Source of the DNA: JBBSHE01 sp038253325
GTDB taxonomy: Bacteria; Actinomycetota; Actinomycetes; Propionibacteriales; Nocardioidaceae
Reading direction: 5' to 3'
Length of the DNA: 64,000 nt
NCBI GenBank assembly: GCA_038253325.1
Contig: JBBSHE010000008.1
Coordinates: 15,585 to 79,584, forward strand
The notes below the pieces were generated by a model. It was given only the letters and a program-made list of their open reading frames with translations, was not told the DNA's origin and made no database searches. The position numbers and the translations under genes were made by a program. Numbering within the stretch: the first letter of the stretch is position 1; every line of letters begins with the position of its first letter. Below are positions 34,327-44,439 of this stretch, in pieces.

Positions 34327-35526
34327 ATGCTGGACCCCGTGCTCGTTGTCGTGGCGCCTGGACAAGGTGCGCAGACCCCTGGCTTTCTCGCCCCCTGGGT
34401 CGAGGACACGCACTTCGCCGACCGGCTCGCCTGGTTGTCGGCCGTTGCCGGTCTCGATCTCGAGTACTACGGGACAAAGGCCGACGCCGACGAGATCCGC
34501 GACACCGCGATCACCCAGCCGCTGCTCGTCGCGTCCAGCCTGCTGGCCGCGCTCGCCGTGTTTCCCCATCCCGCTGACTCGTTCTCCAAGATCGGCGCGG
34601 CCGCCGGGCACAGTGTTGGCGAGATCGCCGCGGCTGCCGGACTCGGTGTGATCAGCGCCGAACAGGCAATGGTGTTCGTCCGCGAGCGGGGCCAGGCGAT
34701 GGCTGAGGCGGCCCGCGCCACCCCCACCGGAATGAGCGCAGTCGTCGGCGGTGACCGCGAGGAGGTCCTCACGGCCCTCGACCGTCACGGCCTCACGGCC
34801 GCCAACGACAACGGCGCCGGCCAGATCGTGGCGGCAGGCACGCTGGCGCAACTCGAGGCGCTCGCCGGCGATCCCCCTGCCAGAGCCCGGCTGGTTCCGC
34901 TGAGCGTCGCCGGTGCCTTCCACACCGTTCACATGCAGCCGGCCGTGAGCCGGTTGGCCCGGCTCGCGATGGCGATCTCGACGCACGACCCGAGAAGCCG
35001 GTTGCTGTCCAACCGCGACGGCCAGGTCGTCCACGACGGACGCGACGTGCTCGCCCGGCTGGTCACCCAGGTCGGCACGCCGGTGCGCTGGGACCTGTGC
35101 ATGCAGACCATGACCGACCTCGGCGTGACCGGCCTGCTCGAGATGCCTCCGGCCGGTACGCTCAGCGGGATCGCGAAGCGGCAGCTCAAAGACGTCGAGA
35201 CGTTTGCGCTCAAGACCCCGGACCAGCTCGACGCGGCTGCGGAGTTCGTCGACAAGCACGGAGACGCATCGCCGTTTAGTACGTCGCCGACCTGGCGACT
35301 TCTGGTGTCGCCGTCGAAGGGTACGTTTCATCAGTCACCTGACCTGCCGACCCGCGCCGTGCTCGAACAGGGCGCCGTCGTGGGTACGGTCCACGGTCGG
35401 CGCGACGAGGTACCCGTCGTCGCGCCGCACGGAGGTTCGATTGTCGAGTGGGTGGTCGAGGATGGCGATCTGGTCTCGCCCGGGCAGGCGCTGGTCCGAT
35501 TGCACCCCGAAAGCAACAGCGAATGA
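34327..35526 (+). CDS. fabD: ACP S-malonyltransferase with C-terminal biotinyl-like domain
   Basis: Transfers malonyl from CoA to acyl carrier protein. Catalytic Ser96 sits in GHSVGE and His199 in GAFHT. The usual FabD ends near residue 310; here residues about 330-395 form an extra domain (RAVLEQGAVVGTVHGRRDEVPVVAPHGG, then EDGDLVSPGQALVRLHP) that reads like a biotinyl/lipoyl domain. In the biotin site EAMKM is replaced by HGRRDE (356-361), so it cannot be biotinylated on lysine. 399 residues. ATGA overlap with fabH. Confidence 0.93.
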   Translation: MLDPVLVVVAPGQGAQTPGFLAPWVEDTHFADRLAWLSAVAGLDLEYYGTKADADEIRDTAITQPLLVASSLLAALAVFPHPADSFSKIGAAAGHSVGEIAAAAGLGVISAEQAMVFVRERGQAMAEAARATPTGMSAVVGGDREEVLTALDRHGLTAANDNGAGQIVAAGTLAQLEALAGDPPARARLVPLSVAGAFHTVHMQPAVSRLARLAMAISTHDPRSRLLSNRDGQVVHDGRDVLARLVTQVGTPVRWDLCMQTMTDLGVTGLLEMPPAGTLSGIAKRQLKDVETFALKTPDQLDAAAEFVDKHGDASPFSTSPTWRLLVSPSKGTFHQSPDLPTRAVLEQGAVVGTVHGRRDEVPVVAPHGGSIVEWVVEDGDLVSPGQALVRLHPESNSE

Positions 35527-36524
35527 CGGGCCTGCAAGCACCCGCCGGTGCCGAGCACGCCGCGATCCTCGGCCTCGGCGGCTATCGTCCGAGCCGAGTC
35601 GTGACGAATGCCGAGATCTGCGAGTTCATCGACTCGCGTGACGAGTGGATCCGGACCCGCTCGGGGATCATCGAACGACGCTGGGCGACCGACGACGAGA
35701 CCGTCCAGATGATGTCCGTCGCCTCGGCCCGCAAGGCGCTCGACCGCTCCGGCATCGCACCGGGGCAGATCGACTGCCTGATCGTGGCGACCGTCTCGCA
35801 CATGCTGCAGACTCCTGCGGTCGCGCCTCTCGTCGCCGACGAGCTCGGCTGCACGCCGGCGGCCGCGTTCGACATCTCGGCGGCGTGCGCCGGGTTCTGC
35901 TACGGCGTCAGCATGGCCTCGGACATGGTCCGCGGCGGGAGCGCCAAGTACGTCCTCGTGATCGGTGTGGAGCGATTGTCGGACCTGACCAACACCGGTG
36001 ACCGTGGAACCGCGTTCCTGTTCGCCGACGGTGCCGGCGCCGCCGTCATCGGCCCGTCCGAGCAGCCCGGCATCGGCCGGGTCGTGTGGGGTTCGGACGG
36101 TTCCCAGTTCGATCTGATCCGCCAACGCGAGTACTGGCCGAGCGTGCTGCTGATGGACGAACCCGTGATGCCCCACCTGCGGATGGATGGCAACCCGGTC
36201 TTTCGGTGGGCATCGTTCGAGATGGCTAAGGTGGCCCGGCAGGCTCTCGACGTCGCCGGCATCACTCCCGAAGATCTTCAGGTCTTCATTCCGCATCAGG
36301 CGAACATGCGCATCGTCGACGCGATGGCGCGCTCCCTCAAGCTGCCCGAGCACGTGGTCGTCGCCCGCGACATCGTCTACCAGGGCAACACGTCCGCCGC
36401 ATCGATTCCGTTGGCAACCGAGGCGCTGCTCGAGTCCGGTGAAGCCAACAGCGGCGACCTCGCGCTGTTCGTCGCGTTCGGAGCCGGTCTCGTGTTCGCG
36501 GCGCAGGTGGTGCGGCTACCGTGA
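35523..36524 (+). CDS. fabH: 3-oxoacyl-ACP synthase III
   Basis: Starts fatty-acid elongation by condensing acyl-CoA with malonyl-ACP. The triad is Cys122 (DISAACAGF), His258 (IPHQAN) and Asn289 (YQGNTSAAS). 333 residues. Start ATG 35523 overlaps the fabD stop; translation is probably coupled. The presence of FabH (absent from the equivalent mycobacterial block) points to a type II system making branched or straight chains rather than mycolates. Confidence 0.96.
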   Translation: MTGLQAPAGAEHAAILGLGGYRPSRVVTNAEICEFIDSRDEWIRTRSGIIERRWATDDETVQMMSVASARKALDRSGIAPGQIDCLIVATVSHMLQTPAVAPLVADELGCTPAAAFDISAACAGFCYGVSMASDMVRGGSAKYVLVIGVERLSDLTNTGDRGTAFLFADGAGAAVIGPSEQPGIGRVVWGSDGSQFDLIRQREYWPSVLLMDEPVMPHLRMDGNPVFRWASFEMAKVARQALDVAGITPEDLQVFIPHQANMRIVDAMARSLKLPEHVVVARDIVYQGNTSAASIPLATEALLESGEANSGDLALFVAFGAGLVFAAQVVRLP

Positions 36525-36546
36525 ACCACCCGTCACCCCGAAGTGT

Positions 36547-36564
36547 CCGCGGCGTCGGCCGCGG
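36547..36564 (+). other. Short hairpin in the fabH-acpP gap
   Basis: CCGCGG-N6-CCGCGG lies in the 97-bp gap before acpP. It could be an RNA processing or stabilising stem letting acpP be expressed more than its neighbours. Weak evidence. Confidence 0.3.
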
Positions 36565-36621
36565 CGTCCCGTACGTCACGGGGAGATCTCTCCCACCCGA
36601 TTACCACGAGGAGCCGTACTG

Positions 36622-36867
36622 ATGGCAAGCACCGAAGAAATCCGGGCCGGTCTGGCCGAGATCGTCAACGAGGTCGCCGGAATTCCTGCCGACGAGGTCC
36701 AGCTGGACAAGTCGTTCACCGACGACCTCGACGTCGACTCGCTGTCGATGGTCGAGGTGGTCGTCGGCGCCGAGGAGAAGTACGGCATCAAGATTCCGGA
36801 CGAGGAGGTCAAGAACCTCAAGACCGTCGGTGACGCGGTTGCCTACATCGAGAACGCCCAATCCTGA
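36622..36867 (+). CDS. acpP: Acyl carrier protein
   Basis: Carries growing acyl chains on phosphopantetheine. 81 residues, acidic and helical, with attachment Ser40 in DLDVDSLSMVEV. ATG 36622 has an ACGAGGAG site. The last base of its stop codon is the first of the fabF start (TGATG), so the two are tightly coupled. Confidence 0.96.
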   Translation: MASTEEIRAGLAEIVNEVAGIPADEVQLDKSFTDDLDVDSLSMVEVVVGAEEKYGIKIPDEEVKNLKTVGDAVAYIENAQS

Positions 36868-38102
36868 TGCCGACAACCGTCGTCGTCACCGGCCTCGGCA
36901 CCACCTCGCCCGTCGGCGGTGACGTCGCATCGACGTGGGCCGCGTTGCTCGACGGTACGTCGGGCGTACGCGCCCTGACCGCCGACTGGGCCGAGCCGCT
37001 GCCCGTCCGGATCGCGGCAACCGTGGCGGTTGACCCGGCGGAGGTGCTGGAACGGGTCCGTGCCCGCAGACTCGACCCGGCCGGGCAGTACGCCGTGATC
37101 GCCGCAACGGAGGCGTGGCACGACAGCGGTCTCGCCGAGACCGACGTCGACGGCGAACGGGTCGGAGTCGCCATCGCCTCCGGCATCGGCGGCGTCCACA
37201 CGTTGTTGTCGAACTACGACCTGCTCAAGGAGAAGGGCCCGCGGCGGGTGTCGCCGCTCGCGGTTCCGATGCTGATGCCGAACAGCCCCGCTGCCAACGT
37301 CGGTCTGCTCGTCGGCGCGAAAGCCGGCGTCCACACCCCTGTCTCCGCCTGCGCGTCGGGGAACGAGGCGATTGCACTCGGTGTCGACATGATCCGGCTC
37401 GGTCGAGCCGACGTGGTCGTCGCAGGCGGCACGGAGGCCGCGATCCACCCGCTCCCGATGGCGGCGTTCGCCAACATGATGGCGCTGTCCAAACGCAACG
37501 ACGAGCCGGAGCGGGCCTCCAGGCCGTGGGACCGCGACCGGGACGGGTTCGTCCTCGGCGAGGGCGCCGCCGTCCTCGTGATCGAGAGCGCCGAGCATGC
37601 TGCGGCGCGACGTGCCAAGGTCTACGCCGTCGTCGCCGGTGCGGGTGTGACGGCCGACGCCCACGACATCGCCCAACCCGAGCCGGAGGGCCTCGGCGCG
37701 ACCCGGGCGATCCAGGCAGCCATGCGAGCCGGTGACCTCACGGCCAGCGACGTCGTCCACATCAACGCGCACGCGACGTCGACCCCGCAGGGCGACATCG
37801 CCGAGTGCCTCGCGATCACCCGAGCACTCGACGGCAGGGTCGACCACGTCGTCACGACGAGCACCAAGTCGATGACGGGTCACCTCCTTGGTGGCGCGGG
37901 GGCCCTCGAGTCGGTGGCGACGGTCCTTGCGCTTCGCGATCGGATGGTGCCGCCGACGATCAACGTCGACAACCTCGACCCGGAGGTGAACCTCGACATC
38001 GCGACGAAGCAACGCAGCCTCCCCGACGGTGACATCGCAGCACTCAACAACTCCTTCGGGTTCGGCGGGCACAACGTAGCCGTTGCCTACCGCAGCGCCT
38101 GA
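36867..38102 (+). CDS. fabF: 3-oxoacyl-ACP synthase II
   Basis: Elongating ketosynthase. Catalytic Cys162 (VSACASGNEA), His302 (INAHATSTPQGD) and His339 (SMTGHLLGGAG) are all present; NNSFGFGGHN closes the fold. 411 residues, one copy only (mycobacteria have kasA and kasB here). Followed 13 bp later by accD. Confidence 0.96.
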   Translation: MPTTVVVTGLGTTSPVGGDVASTWAALLDGTSGVRALTADWAEPLPVRIAATVAVDPAEVLERVRARRLDPAGQYAVIAATEAWHDSGLAETDVDGERVGVAIASGIGGVHTLLSNYDLLKEKGPRRVSPLAVPMLMPNSPAANVGLLVGAKAGVHTPVSACASGNEAIALGVDMIRLGRADVVVAGGTEAAIHPLPMAAFANMMALSKRNDEPERASRPWDRDRDGFVLGEGAAVLVIESAEHAAARRAKVYAVVAGAGVTADAHDIAQPEPEGLGATRAIQAAMRAGDLTASDVVHINAHATSTPQGDIAECLAITRALDGRVDHVVTTSTKSMTGHLLGGAGALESVATVLALRDRMVPPTINVDNLDPEVNLDIATKQRSLPDGDIAALNNSFGFGGHNVAVAYRSA

Positions 38103-38115
38103 CGTAGGAGGAACC

Positions 38116-39561
38116 GTGACCACGACCGGCAGGACCAGGACCGACGCGCCACCCGCGCAACGGACCAAGCTCCCGCGTGAGCAGGACCCGCGCAACCCGA
38201 ACCTCCGCCTTGCCGCGTTCCTCGACGAGGGCAGTCTCCGGCTGCTCAACGACGACGATGGCAGCGGCATGCTCGCCGCGACGGGCACCGTCGACGGCAC
38301 CGCCGTCGTCGCGTTCTGCTCAGACGCGACCGTCATGGGCGGCGCGATGGGTGAGGCTGGTTGCCGGGTCGTGGTTGAGGCCTATGCCCGGGCGGTCTCG
38401 ACCGGCGTACCGATCGTCGGTCTGTGGCACTCCGGCGGCGCGCGGTTGGCGGAAGGTGTCCTCTCGCTGCACGCGGTCGGTCAGATCTTCCATGCGATGA
38501 CGTTGGCGTCCGGAACCGTACCCCAGATCTCGGTCGTGCTGGGACCCGCCGCAGGTGGGGCGGCGTACGGTCCGGCACTGACGGACGTGGTCATCCTCGG
38601 GCCGGAGGGACGGATCTTCGTCACCGGTCCGGACGTGGTCCGCTCGGTGACGGGAGAGGACGTCGACATGTTGCGGCTGGGTGGCCCGGAGCCGCACGGT
38701 CGTCGGTCGGGCGTCGTGCACGTGTTGACCGACTCCGAGGCCGAGGCGCTGAACGAGGCCCGCCGTCTCACGACGCTGCTCGGCAATCAGGGCGATCTCG
38801 ACGTCGGCTCCGTCTACGACCCCGACCTGTCCCAGATGCTCCCGGAGTCACGCAAGCGTGCATACGACGTGCATCCGCTCGTCGCGGAGGTGCTCGACCC
38901 GGGGAGCATCCTCGAGCTGCACCAGCGGTGGGCGCCGAACATCGTAACCGCGCTCGGGCGGATGGGTGGCCGCACGATCGGCGTGATCGCGAACAACCCG
39001 CTCCGCCTCGGCGGCTGCCTCGACTCGCCGTCGGCGGAGAAGGCGGCACGCTTCGTCCGGATGTGCGACGCGTTCGGAGTTCCCCTTGTCGTGCTAGTCG
39101 ACGTCCCGGGCTACCTTCCGGGGGTCGGGCAGGAGTGGGACGGCGTCGTACGCCGCGGGGCGAAGCTGTTGCATGCGTTCAGCGAGTGTCAGGTACCGCG
39201 GGTGACGCTGGTGACCCGAAAGTCGTACGGCGGCGCCTACATCGCGATGAACTCCCGTTCGCTCGGCGCCACCCGGGTCTTTGCCTGGCCGGGGGCCGAG
39301 GTTGCGGTGATGGGTGCCGTCGCCGCGGTCCGGATCCTGCATCGGCGGAAGCTCTCGGAGGTTCCGGACGACGTACGCCCACAGGTCGAGGCCGAGCTTG
39401 CGGCCGAGCACGAGGCGATCGCCGGCGGGATCGACAAGGCGATCGAGATCGGAGTGGTCGACGAGGTCGTCGACCCGGCCGCCACCCGGACCGCGATTGC
39501 CCGGGCGATTGCCGCTGTGGACACGCATTCCCGCGGGTCGCACACCAACATCCCACTCTGA
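38116..39561 (+). CDS. accD: Acyl-CoA carboxylase beta subunit (AccD6-type)
   Basis: Carboxyltransferase subunit making malonyl-CoA (or methylmalonyl-CoA). 481 residues from GTG 38116 with TAGGAGGAACC upstream. Two crotonase-like halves: GGAMGEAGCR...LWHSGGARLAEGV...GPAAGGAAYGPAL (oxyanion glycines) and VDVPGYLPGVGQEWDGVVRRGAKLLHAF with RKSYGGAYIAMNS. Last gene of the fab block, ending before a strong hairpin. The biotin-carrying alpha subunit is not in the window. Confidence 0.94.
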   Translation: MTTTGRTRTDAPPAQRTKLPREQDPRNPNLRLAAFLDEGSLRLLNDDDGSGMLAATGTVDGTAVVAFCSDATVMGGAMGEAGCRVVVEAYARAVSTGVPIVGLWHSGGARLAEGVLSLHAVGQIFHAMTLASGTVPQISVVLGPAAGGAAYGPALTDVVILGPEGRIFVTGPDVVRSVTGEDVDMLRLGGPEPHGRRSGVVHVLTDSEAEALNEARRLTTLLGNQGDLDVGSVYDPDLSQMLPESRKRAYDVHPLVAEVLDPGSILELHQRWAPNIVTALGRMGGRTIGVIANNPLRLGGCLDSPSAEKAARFVRMCDAFGVPLVVLVDVPGYLPGVGQEWDGVVRRGAKLLHAFSECQVPRVTLVTRKSYGGAYIAMNSRSLGATRVFAWPGAEVAVMGAVAAVRILHRRKLSEVPDDVRPQVEAELAAEHEAIAGGIDKAIEIGVVDEVVDPAATRTAIARAIAAVDTHSRGSHTNIPL

Positions 39562-39672
39562 GCGCCTACCGGGTTAACACCGGGTCAGCGCGTGGTCACG
39601 GGCCGAGTTGACGTCGGTCGGGACCAATCCGGCACGCACGATCGGACGAACCTCTCGTACAACGCGAGGACT

Positions 39673-39712
39673 CCCCGGCCCGTCGTCGTCGGTGCTGCTC
39701 GGCGGGCCGGGG
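39673..39712. terminator. Hairpin after the fab-accD block
   Basis: 10-bp stem CCCCGGCCCG/CGGGCCGGGG with a 20-nt loop, 111 nt after accD and 45 nt before sigK; likely terminator or sigK leader structure. Confidence 0.5.
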
Positions 39713-39757
39713 TCTAACCCGAAGTCGCCCTAGTAGCCTGAGAGTCGAGGTGTCGAG

Positions 39758-40411
39758 ATGACCCTGGACCCGATCCCGTTGCGAAGGCCGACCCCCTTGC
39801 CGAAGCCGATCCCGTTGCGCAGGCCGCTCCACGTACGCACGCCGCGTCTCCGCGGTGCCGACGGTGGCCTGGACGAGCTGATCACGCAGGTGTCGCGCGG
39901 AGACGAGGAGGCCTTTGCCCGGATCTACGACGAGCTCTCCAGCACGCTGTTCGGAATCGCCAAGCGGGTGATCCGCGACCCCTCCCGGGCCGAGGAGGTC
40001 ATGCAGGAGGTGATGGTGGAGATCTGGCAGCAGGCGACCCGCTTCGACTCGAGCAAGGGCTCGGTGCGGACCTGGGCCTGCATGATCGCCCATCGGCGCG
40101 CCGTCGACGCCGTCCGCCGAGAGGAGACGTCGCGGCGCAGCGAACGCCGTGAAGGCAGTCGCAACGCCCAGCTCGACTTCGACGAGGTCGCCGAGACGGT
40201 TGTCGACCAGTTCGAGTACACGCAGGTGCGCAAGTGCCTCGACACGTTGACCCAGCTGCAGTCCGAGGCGGTCGGTCTGGCCTACTACCGCGGCCTCACC
40301 TATCCCGAGGTGGCCGCTCTGCTGGACGTCAACCTGTCCACCATCAAGACCCGGATGCGCGACGGTCTCATCAGGTTGCGCGACTGCCTTGGAACGGGCA
40401 TCACGACATGA
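39758..40411 (+). CDS. sigK: ECF sigma factor, SigK type
   Basis: 217 residues. Region 2 (about 45-110: EEAFARIYDELSSTLFGIAKRVIRD, EVMQEVMVEIWQQA, VRTWACMIAHRRAVDAVRR) and region 4 (about 155-210: QSEAVGLAYYRGLTYPEVAALLDVNLSTIKTRMRDGLIRLRD) are typical of ECF19/SigK. An unusual N-terminal Pro/Arg-rich run of about 35 residues (PLRRPTPLPKPIPLRRPL) precedes region 2. ATGA overlap with rskA shows co-translation with its anti-sigma factor. Confidence 0.92.
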   Translation: MTLDPIPLRRPTPLPKPIPLRRPLHVRTPRLRGADGGLDELITQVSRGDEEAFARIYDELSSTLFGIAKRVIRDPSRAEEVMQEVMVEIWQQATRFDSSKGSVRTWACMIAHRRAVDAVRREETSRRSERREGSRNAQLDFDEVAETVVDQFEYTQVRKCLDTLTQLQSEAVGLAYYRGLTYPEVAALLDVNLSTIKTRMRDGLIRLRDCLGTGITT

Positions 40412-41139
40412 CGAGCCAAGATCTGCACCTGCTCTCGGCTGCGTACGCACTCGATGCCGTCGATGACGACGAGCGGACGAAGTTCGCCGCCCACCTGGAG
40501 ACCTGCCCGGACTGTCAAGAGGAGGTGGCCGGTTTCCGTCGGACCCTGACCCGGTTGAGCGGCGCCAGCGCCGAGGTACCGCGACCCGACCTCCGCGACA
40601 ACGTCCTCACCACGATCTCGCAGACCCGGCAGGCGACGCCGTGGGTGCCCGCCGACATCGCCCCAATCGGACGGCGCCACGCCAACCGAAGCTGGCAGGG
40701 CTGGGCGGCCGCAGCAGCCGCGGTGGTCGCGGTCGCCGCCGGCGGTTTCGGCTGGCAGCAGCACAGCCAGTCTCAGCACATTCGCGACGACTACTCCAGG
40801 GCGCAGGCGCAGACGGCCGCGATGCAGCGGATTCTTGCCGAGCCGGATGTACGAGCCGAGCACGCACGGAACTCCTCGGGCAGCGAGATGACCGTCTACC
40901 GGTCGGCGCGTGCGGCGAAGGCAGTCGTCGTCCCGGCGACGATGCCCGCACTCGCTGCTAACCAGGTCTACCAGCTGTGGGTCGTCGCCAAGGGCACTCC
41001 ACTGCCCCGCCAGGTGATGACGGGACGGCCCGAGATCGTCGACGGCGTCCATCCCGGCGACGCCATCGCTGTCACGGTCGAGCCTGCCGGCGGCTCGTTG
41101 GTCCCGTCCGGCCCGCCGGTCCTTCAGGCCAACGCCTGA
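40408..41139 (+). CDS. rskA: Anti-sigma-K factor RskA
   Basis: 243 residues. The N-terminal zinc anti-sigma motif His29-x3-Cys33-x2-Cys36 binds SigK; one transmembrane helix (about 97-116) follows, then an extracytoplasmic RskA domain (VVPATMPALAANQVYQLWVVAKGTP). Release of SigK is presumably by regulated proteolysis after a redox or envelope signal, as in mycobacteria. Ends 55 bp before a strong palindrome. Confidence 0.92.
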   Translation: MTSQDLHLLSAAYALDAVDDDERTKFAAHLETCPDCQEEVAGFRRTLTRLSGASAEVPRPDLRDNVLTTISQTRQATPWVPADIAPIGRRHANRSWQGWAAAAAAVVAVAAGGFGWQQHSQSQHIRDDYSRAQAQTAAMQRILAEPDVRAEHARNSSGSEMTVYRSARAAKAVVVPATMPALAANQVYQLWVVAKGTPLPRQVMTGRPEIVDGVHPGDAIAVTVEPAGGSLVPSGPPVLQANA

Positions 41140-41193
41140 CGGCTGCGACGACCACCGCTGATCGTTTGCCATCTGTCGCTGACCGTTTGCACT

Positions 41194-41225
41194 GACCGTT
41201 TGCCATGCCAGCATGGCAAACGGTC
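41194..41225. terminator. Large perfect palindrome between rskA and malic enzyme
   Basis: 15-bp arms GACCGTTTGCCATGC and complement around CA, between two convergent genes. It contains the heptamer TTTGCCA/TGGCAAA, which recurs at 41163-41172, 41262-41281 and near 47.27 kb. Confidence 0.75.
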
Positions 41226-41261
41226 GGACGTACCGGGCATAACGGTCGGAGTTGCGACCAC

Positions 41262-41281
41262 TTGCCATGTCAGCATGGCAA
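41262..41281. terminator. Second TTGCCATG palindrome before the malic enzyme end
   Basis: TTGCCATG-TCAG-CATGGCAA, a compact 8-bp hairpin sharing sequence with the 41194 palindrome, 28 nt from the malic enzyme stop. Confidence 0.6.
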
Positions 41282-41309
41282 ACGGCGACACGGCCGAGCG
41301 CGACAACTC

Positions 41310-42692
<1,383 letters not shown>

Positions 42693-42807
42693 GACCGTCG
42701 TTCCTCCCTCAGCGCCGCGTTCGTGCAACGTTTTCACACGCCGCGGCAGTCCAGGGTTTGAGGGTCGCATTGGGCTGTCCTGGCGGGGGACGTGACCGGA
42801 CGCGTGA

Positions 42808-43332
42808 CTACACGACGTGGTGGAGCCAGCGGACTGCGGCGCCGTCACCGGCGTGCCGGAAAGGCTCGAGCGCATCGTCCCACGGCCTGCCGAGCAGCAT
42901 GTCGACCTCATCGCGGAGCGTCGCCTCACCGATGGCAGCCTTGACGACCGCGCCCTTGAGCCTGTCCTCAGGAATCATGATGTCGCCGTGCAGTCCGGTG
43001 ATCGCTGTGAAAACGCCGAGCTCGGGCGTGAACGAGAAGCGGACGCCTTCGCTGCCCGGCGTCGGGTCTTCCGTCACCTCGAACAGCAGCCGGTCCCAGC
43101 CCCGCAACGCCGACGTCAATGTCGCAGCCGTGCCGACCGGACCATGCCAGACGAGCTCCGAGCGGTAGAGCCCCGCCGCGGCAGGTTGGGATAGCCAGGA
43201 CATCTGCGGCGGGTTGCCGAGGACGGCGGCGACCGCCCATTCGACATGTGAGCACATAGCCGACGGGGCGGCATGCACGAACAGAACGCCGCGCGTCGCG
43301 CCGGCGAGCGATGTTGGTCCGATCGAGTTCAC
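42808..43332 (-). CDS. DUF3145 family protein
   Basis: 174 residues from GTG 43332 with AGGAGG 5 nt upstream. GVLFVHAAPSAMCSHVEWAVA at the N terminus and LLGRPWDDALEPFRHAGDG near the C terminus are the family signatures. Conserved in actinobacteria with unknown function; several Trp and His could form a binding pocket. No secretion signal. Confidence 0.85.
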   Translation of the reverse strand: MNSIGPTSLAGATRGVLFVHAAPSAMCSHVEWAVAAVLGNPPQMSWLSQPAAAGLYRSELVWHGPVGTAATLTSALRGWDRLLFEVTEDPTPGSEGVRFSFTPELGVFTAITGLHGDIMIPEDRLKGAVVKAAIGEATLRDEVDMLLGRPWDDALEPFRHAGDGAAVRWLHHVV

Positions 43333-43503
43333 CGGGTCCTCCTGCTTCGACGAGTTTCGCCTTCCCCAGCGTTCTCGTCGGCGCGATCTGACCGCTCGAC
43401 CAACCATGGCACCGCCCCATGGGTTTAGGGGACGGATATTGTGCTGCCATTGTGCCTCATCCGCCTCAGGGACACCAGCATCCCCACGGCGCCGTGCGCG
43501 GTG

Positions 43504-44439
43504 TCAGGTGAGCCGGGAGGCGACGAACACCCCCGAGGCGGTCGACAGCAGCGCGAGCACCAAGACGAAACCGAGGTAGTGGGCGGTGACGTCCTTCTTC
43601 ATCGTGGTCGTCGTGATCTGCTGCTTCACGTCGCCGTACGCGCGTTTAAGGTCCTTCGACGAGCTCGCGTCGTAGGTGCTGCCGCCCGACAGCTTGGCGA
43701 TCTCCTTCAGCTGCTCGGTGTCAACCGGAACAGGTACGTCGCGACCCTGGTTGACGATCACGCCGTTCAGCGTTCCCAGCGCCACGGTGTAGATCGGGAC
43801 CTTCGCCTTCTTGGCGTCCCTGGCGGCTCCGAGGGCAGACCGGCCGACGGTGCTCTTGCCGTCGCCGAGCAGGACGATCACGGCCGGGCTGCTGGCGACC
43901 TTCGCCACGCCGAGCGCGGCGTAGATCCCTTCGCCGATCGCCGTGTAGGTCTCGGTGGTCAACGCGTCGATCGCGGTGGAGACCTTGGCCCGGTCGGTTG
44001 TGGGCGCCACGCGCACCGTGGCACCACGGGCGAACGACACCAGGGCGACCTGGTACCGGGGTGGGAGGTCGTTGAGGAAGTTCTTCGCCGCGGCCTTCGC
44101 GGCGGCGAACCGGTCCGGGGGCACGTCGGCGGCGTCCATCGAAAGCGAGCAGTCGATCGTGATCACCACGAGCTGCGGCTTGTCCACCCGGATCTCGACG
44201 GTCTGCACCTCGGCCGGTCGCGCGAAGCAGAAGATGATCCCCGCCAACGTGAGCATGGCGAGCCCGACAGCAACATGCTGGCGCCATTGGGGGCGGCGGG
44301 GCACGACGGTGTCGATGAGGGCCACGTTGGTGAACCGGAGCGCGTAGTGGCGGCGCCGCACCTGAAGCAGGGCGTACCCGCCGATCAGGACCGGGACGAG
44401 CAGCAGCAACCAGAGCCGTCCAGGGCTCAGGAAGCTCAT
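43504..44439 (-). CDS. VWA-domain membrane protein (BatA/B-like)
   Basis: 311 residues: an N-terminal membrane pair (about 8-26 and 55-73), a von Willebrand A domain (about 90-280) and a C-terminal transmembrane helix (about 288-307). The metal site DCSLS (96-100), a threonine in TTETYTAIGEGI and D in LLGDGKST give a nearly complete MIDAS. Third gene of a MoxR-DUF58-VWA operon; such systems act as chaperones inserting metals or assembling surface proteins. ATGA overlap with DUF58. Confidence 0.87.
   Translation of the reverse strand: MSFLSPGRLWLLLLVPVLIGGYALLQVRRRHYALRFTNVALIDTVVPRRPQWRQHVAVGLAMLTLAGIIFCFARPAEVQTVEIRVDKPQLVVITIDCSLSMDAADVPPDRFAAAKAAAKNFLNDLPPRYQVALVSFARGATVRVAPTTDRAKVSTAIDALTTETYTAIGEGIYAALGVAKVASSPAVIVLLGDGKSTVGRSALGAARDAKKAKVPIYTVALGTLNGVIVNQGRDVPVPVDTEQLKEIAKLSGGSTYDASSSKDLKRAYGDVKQQITTTTMKKDVTAHYLGFVLVLALLSTASGVFVASRLT

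Noticed and set aside
36843..38336. 497-codon minus-strand frame over fabF
   Set aside because: Antisense shadow; fabF has all catalytic residues.
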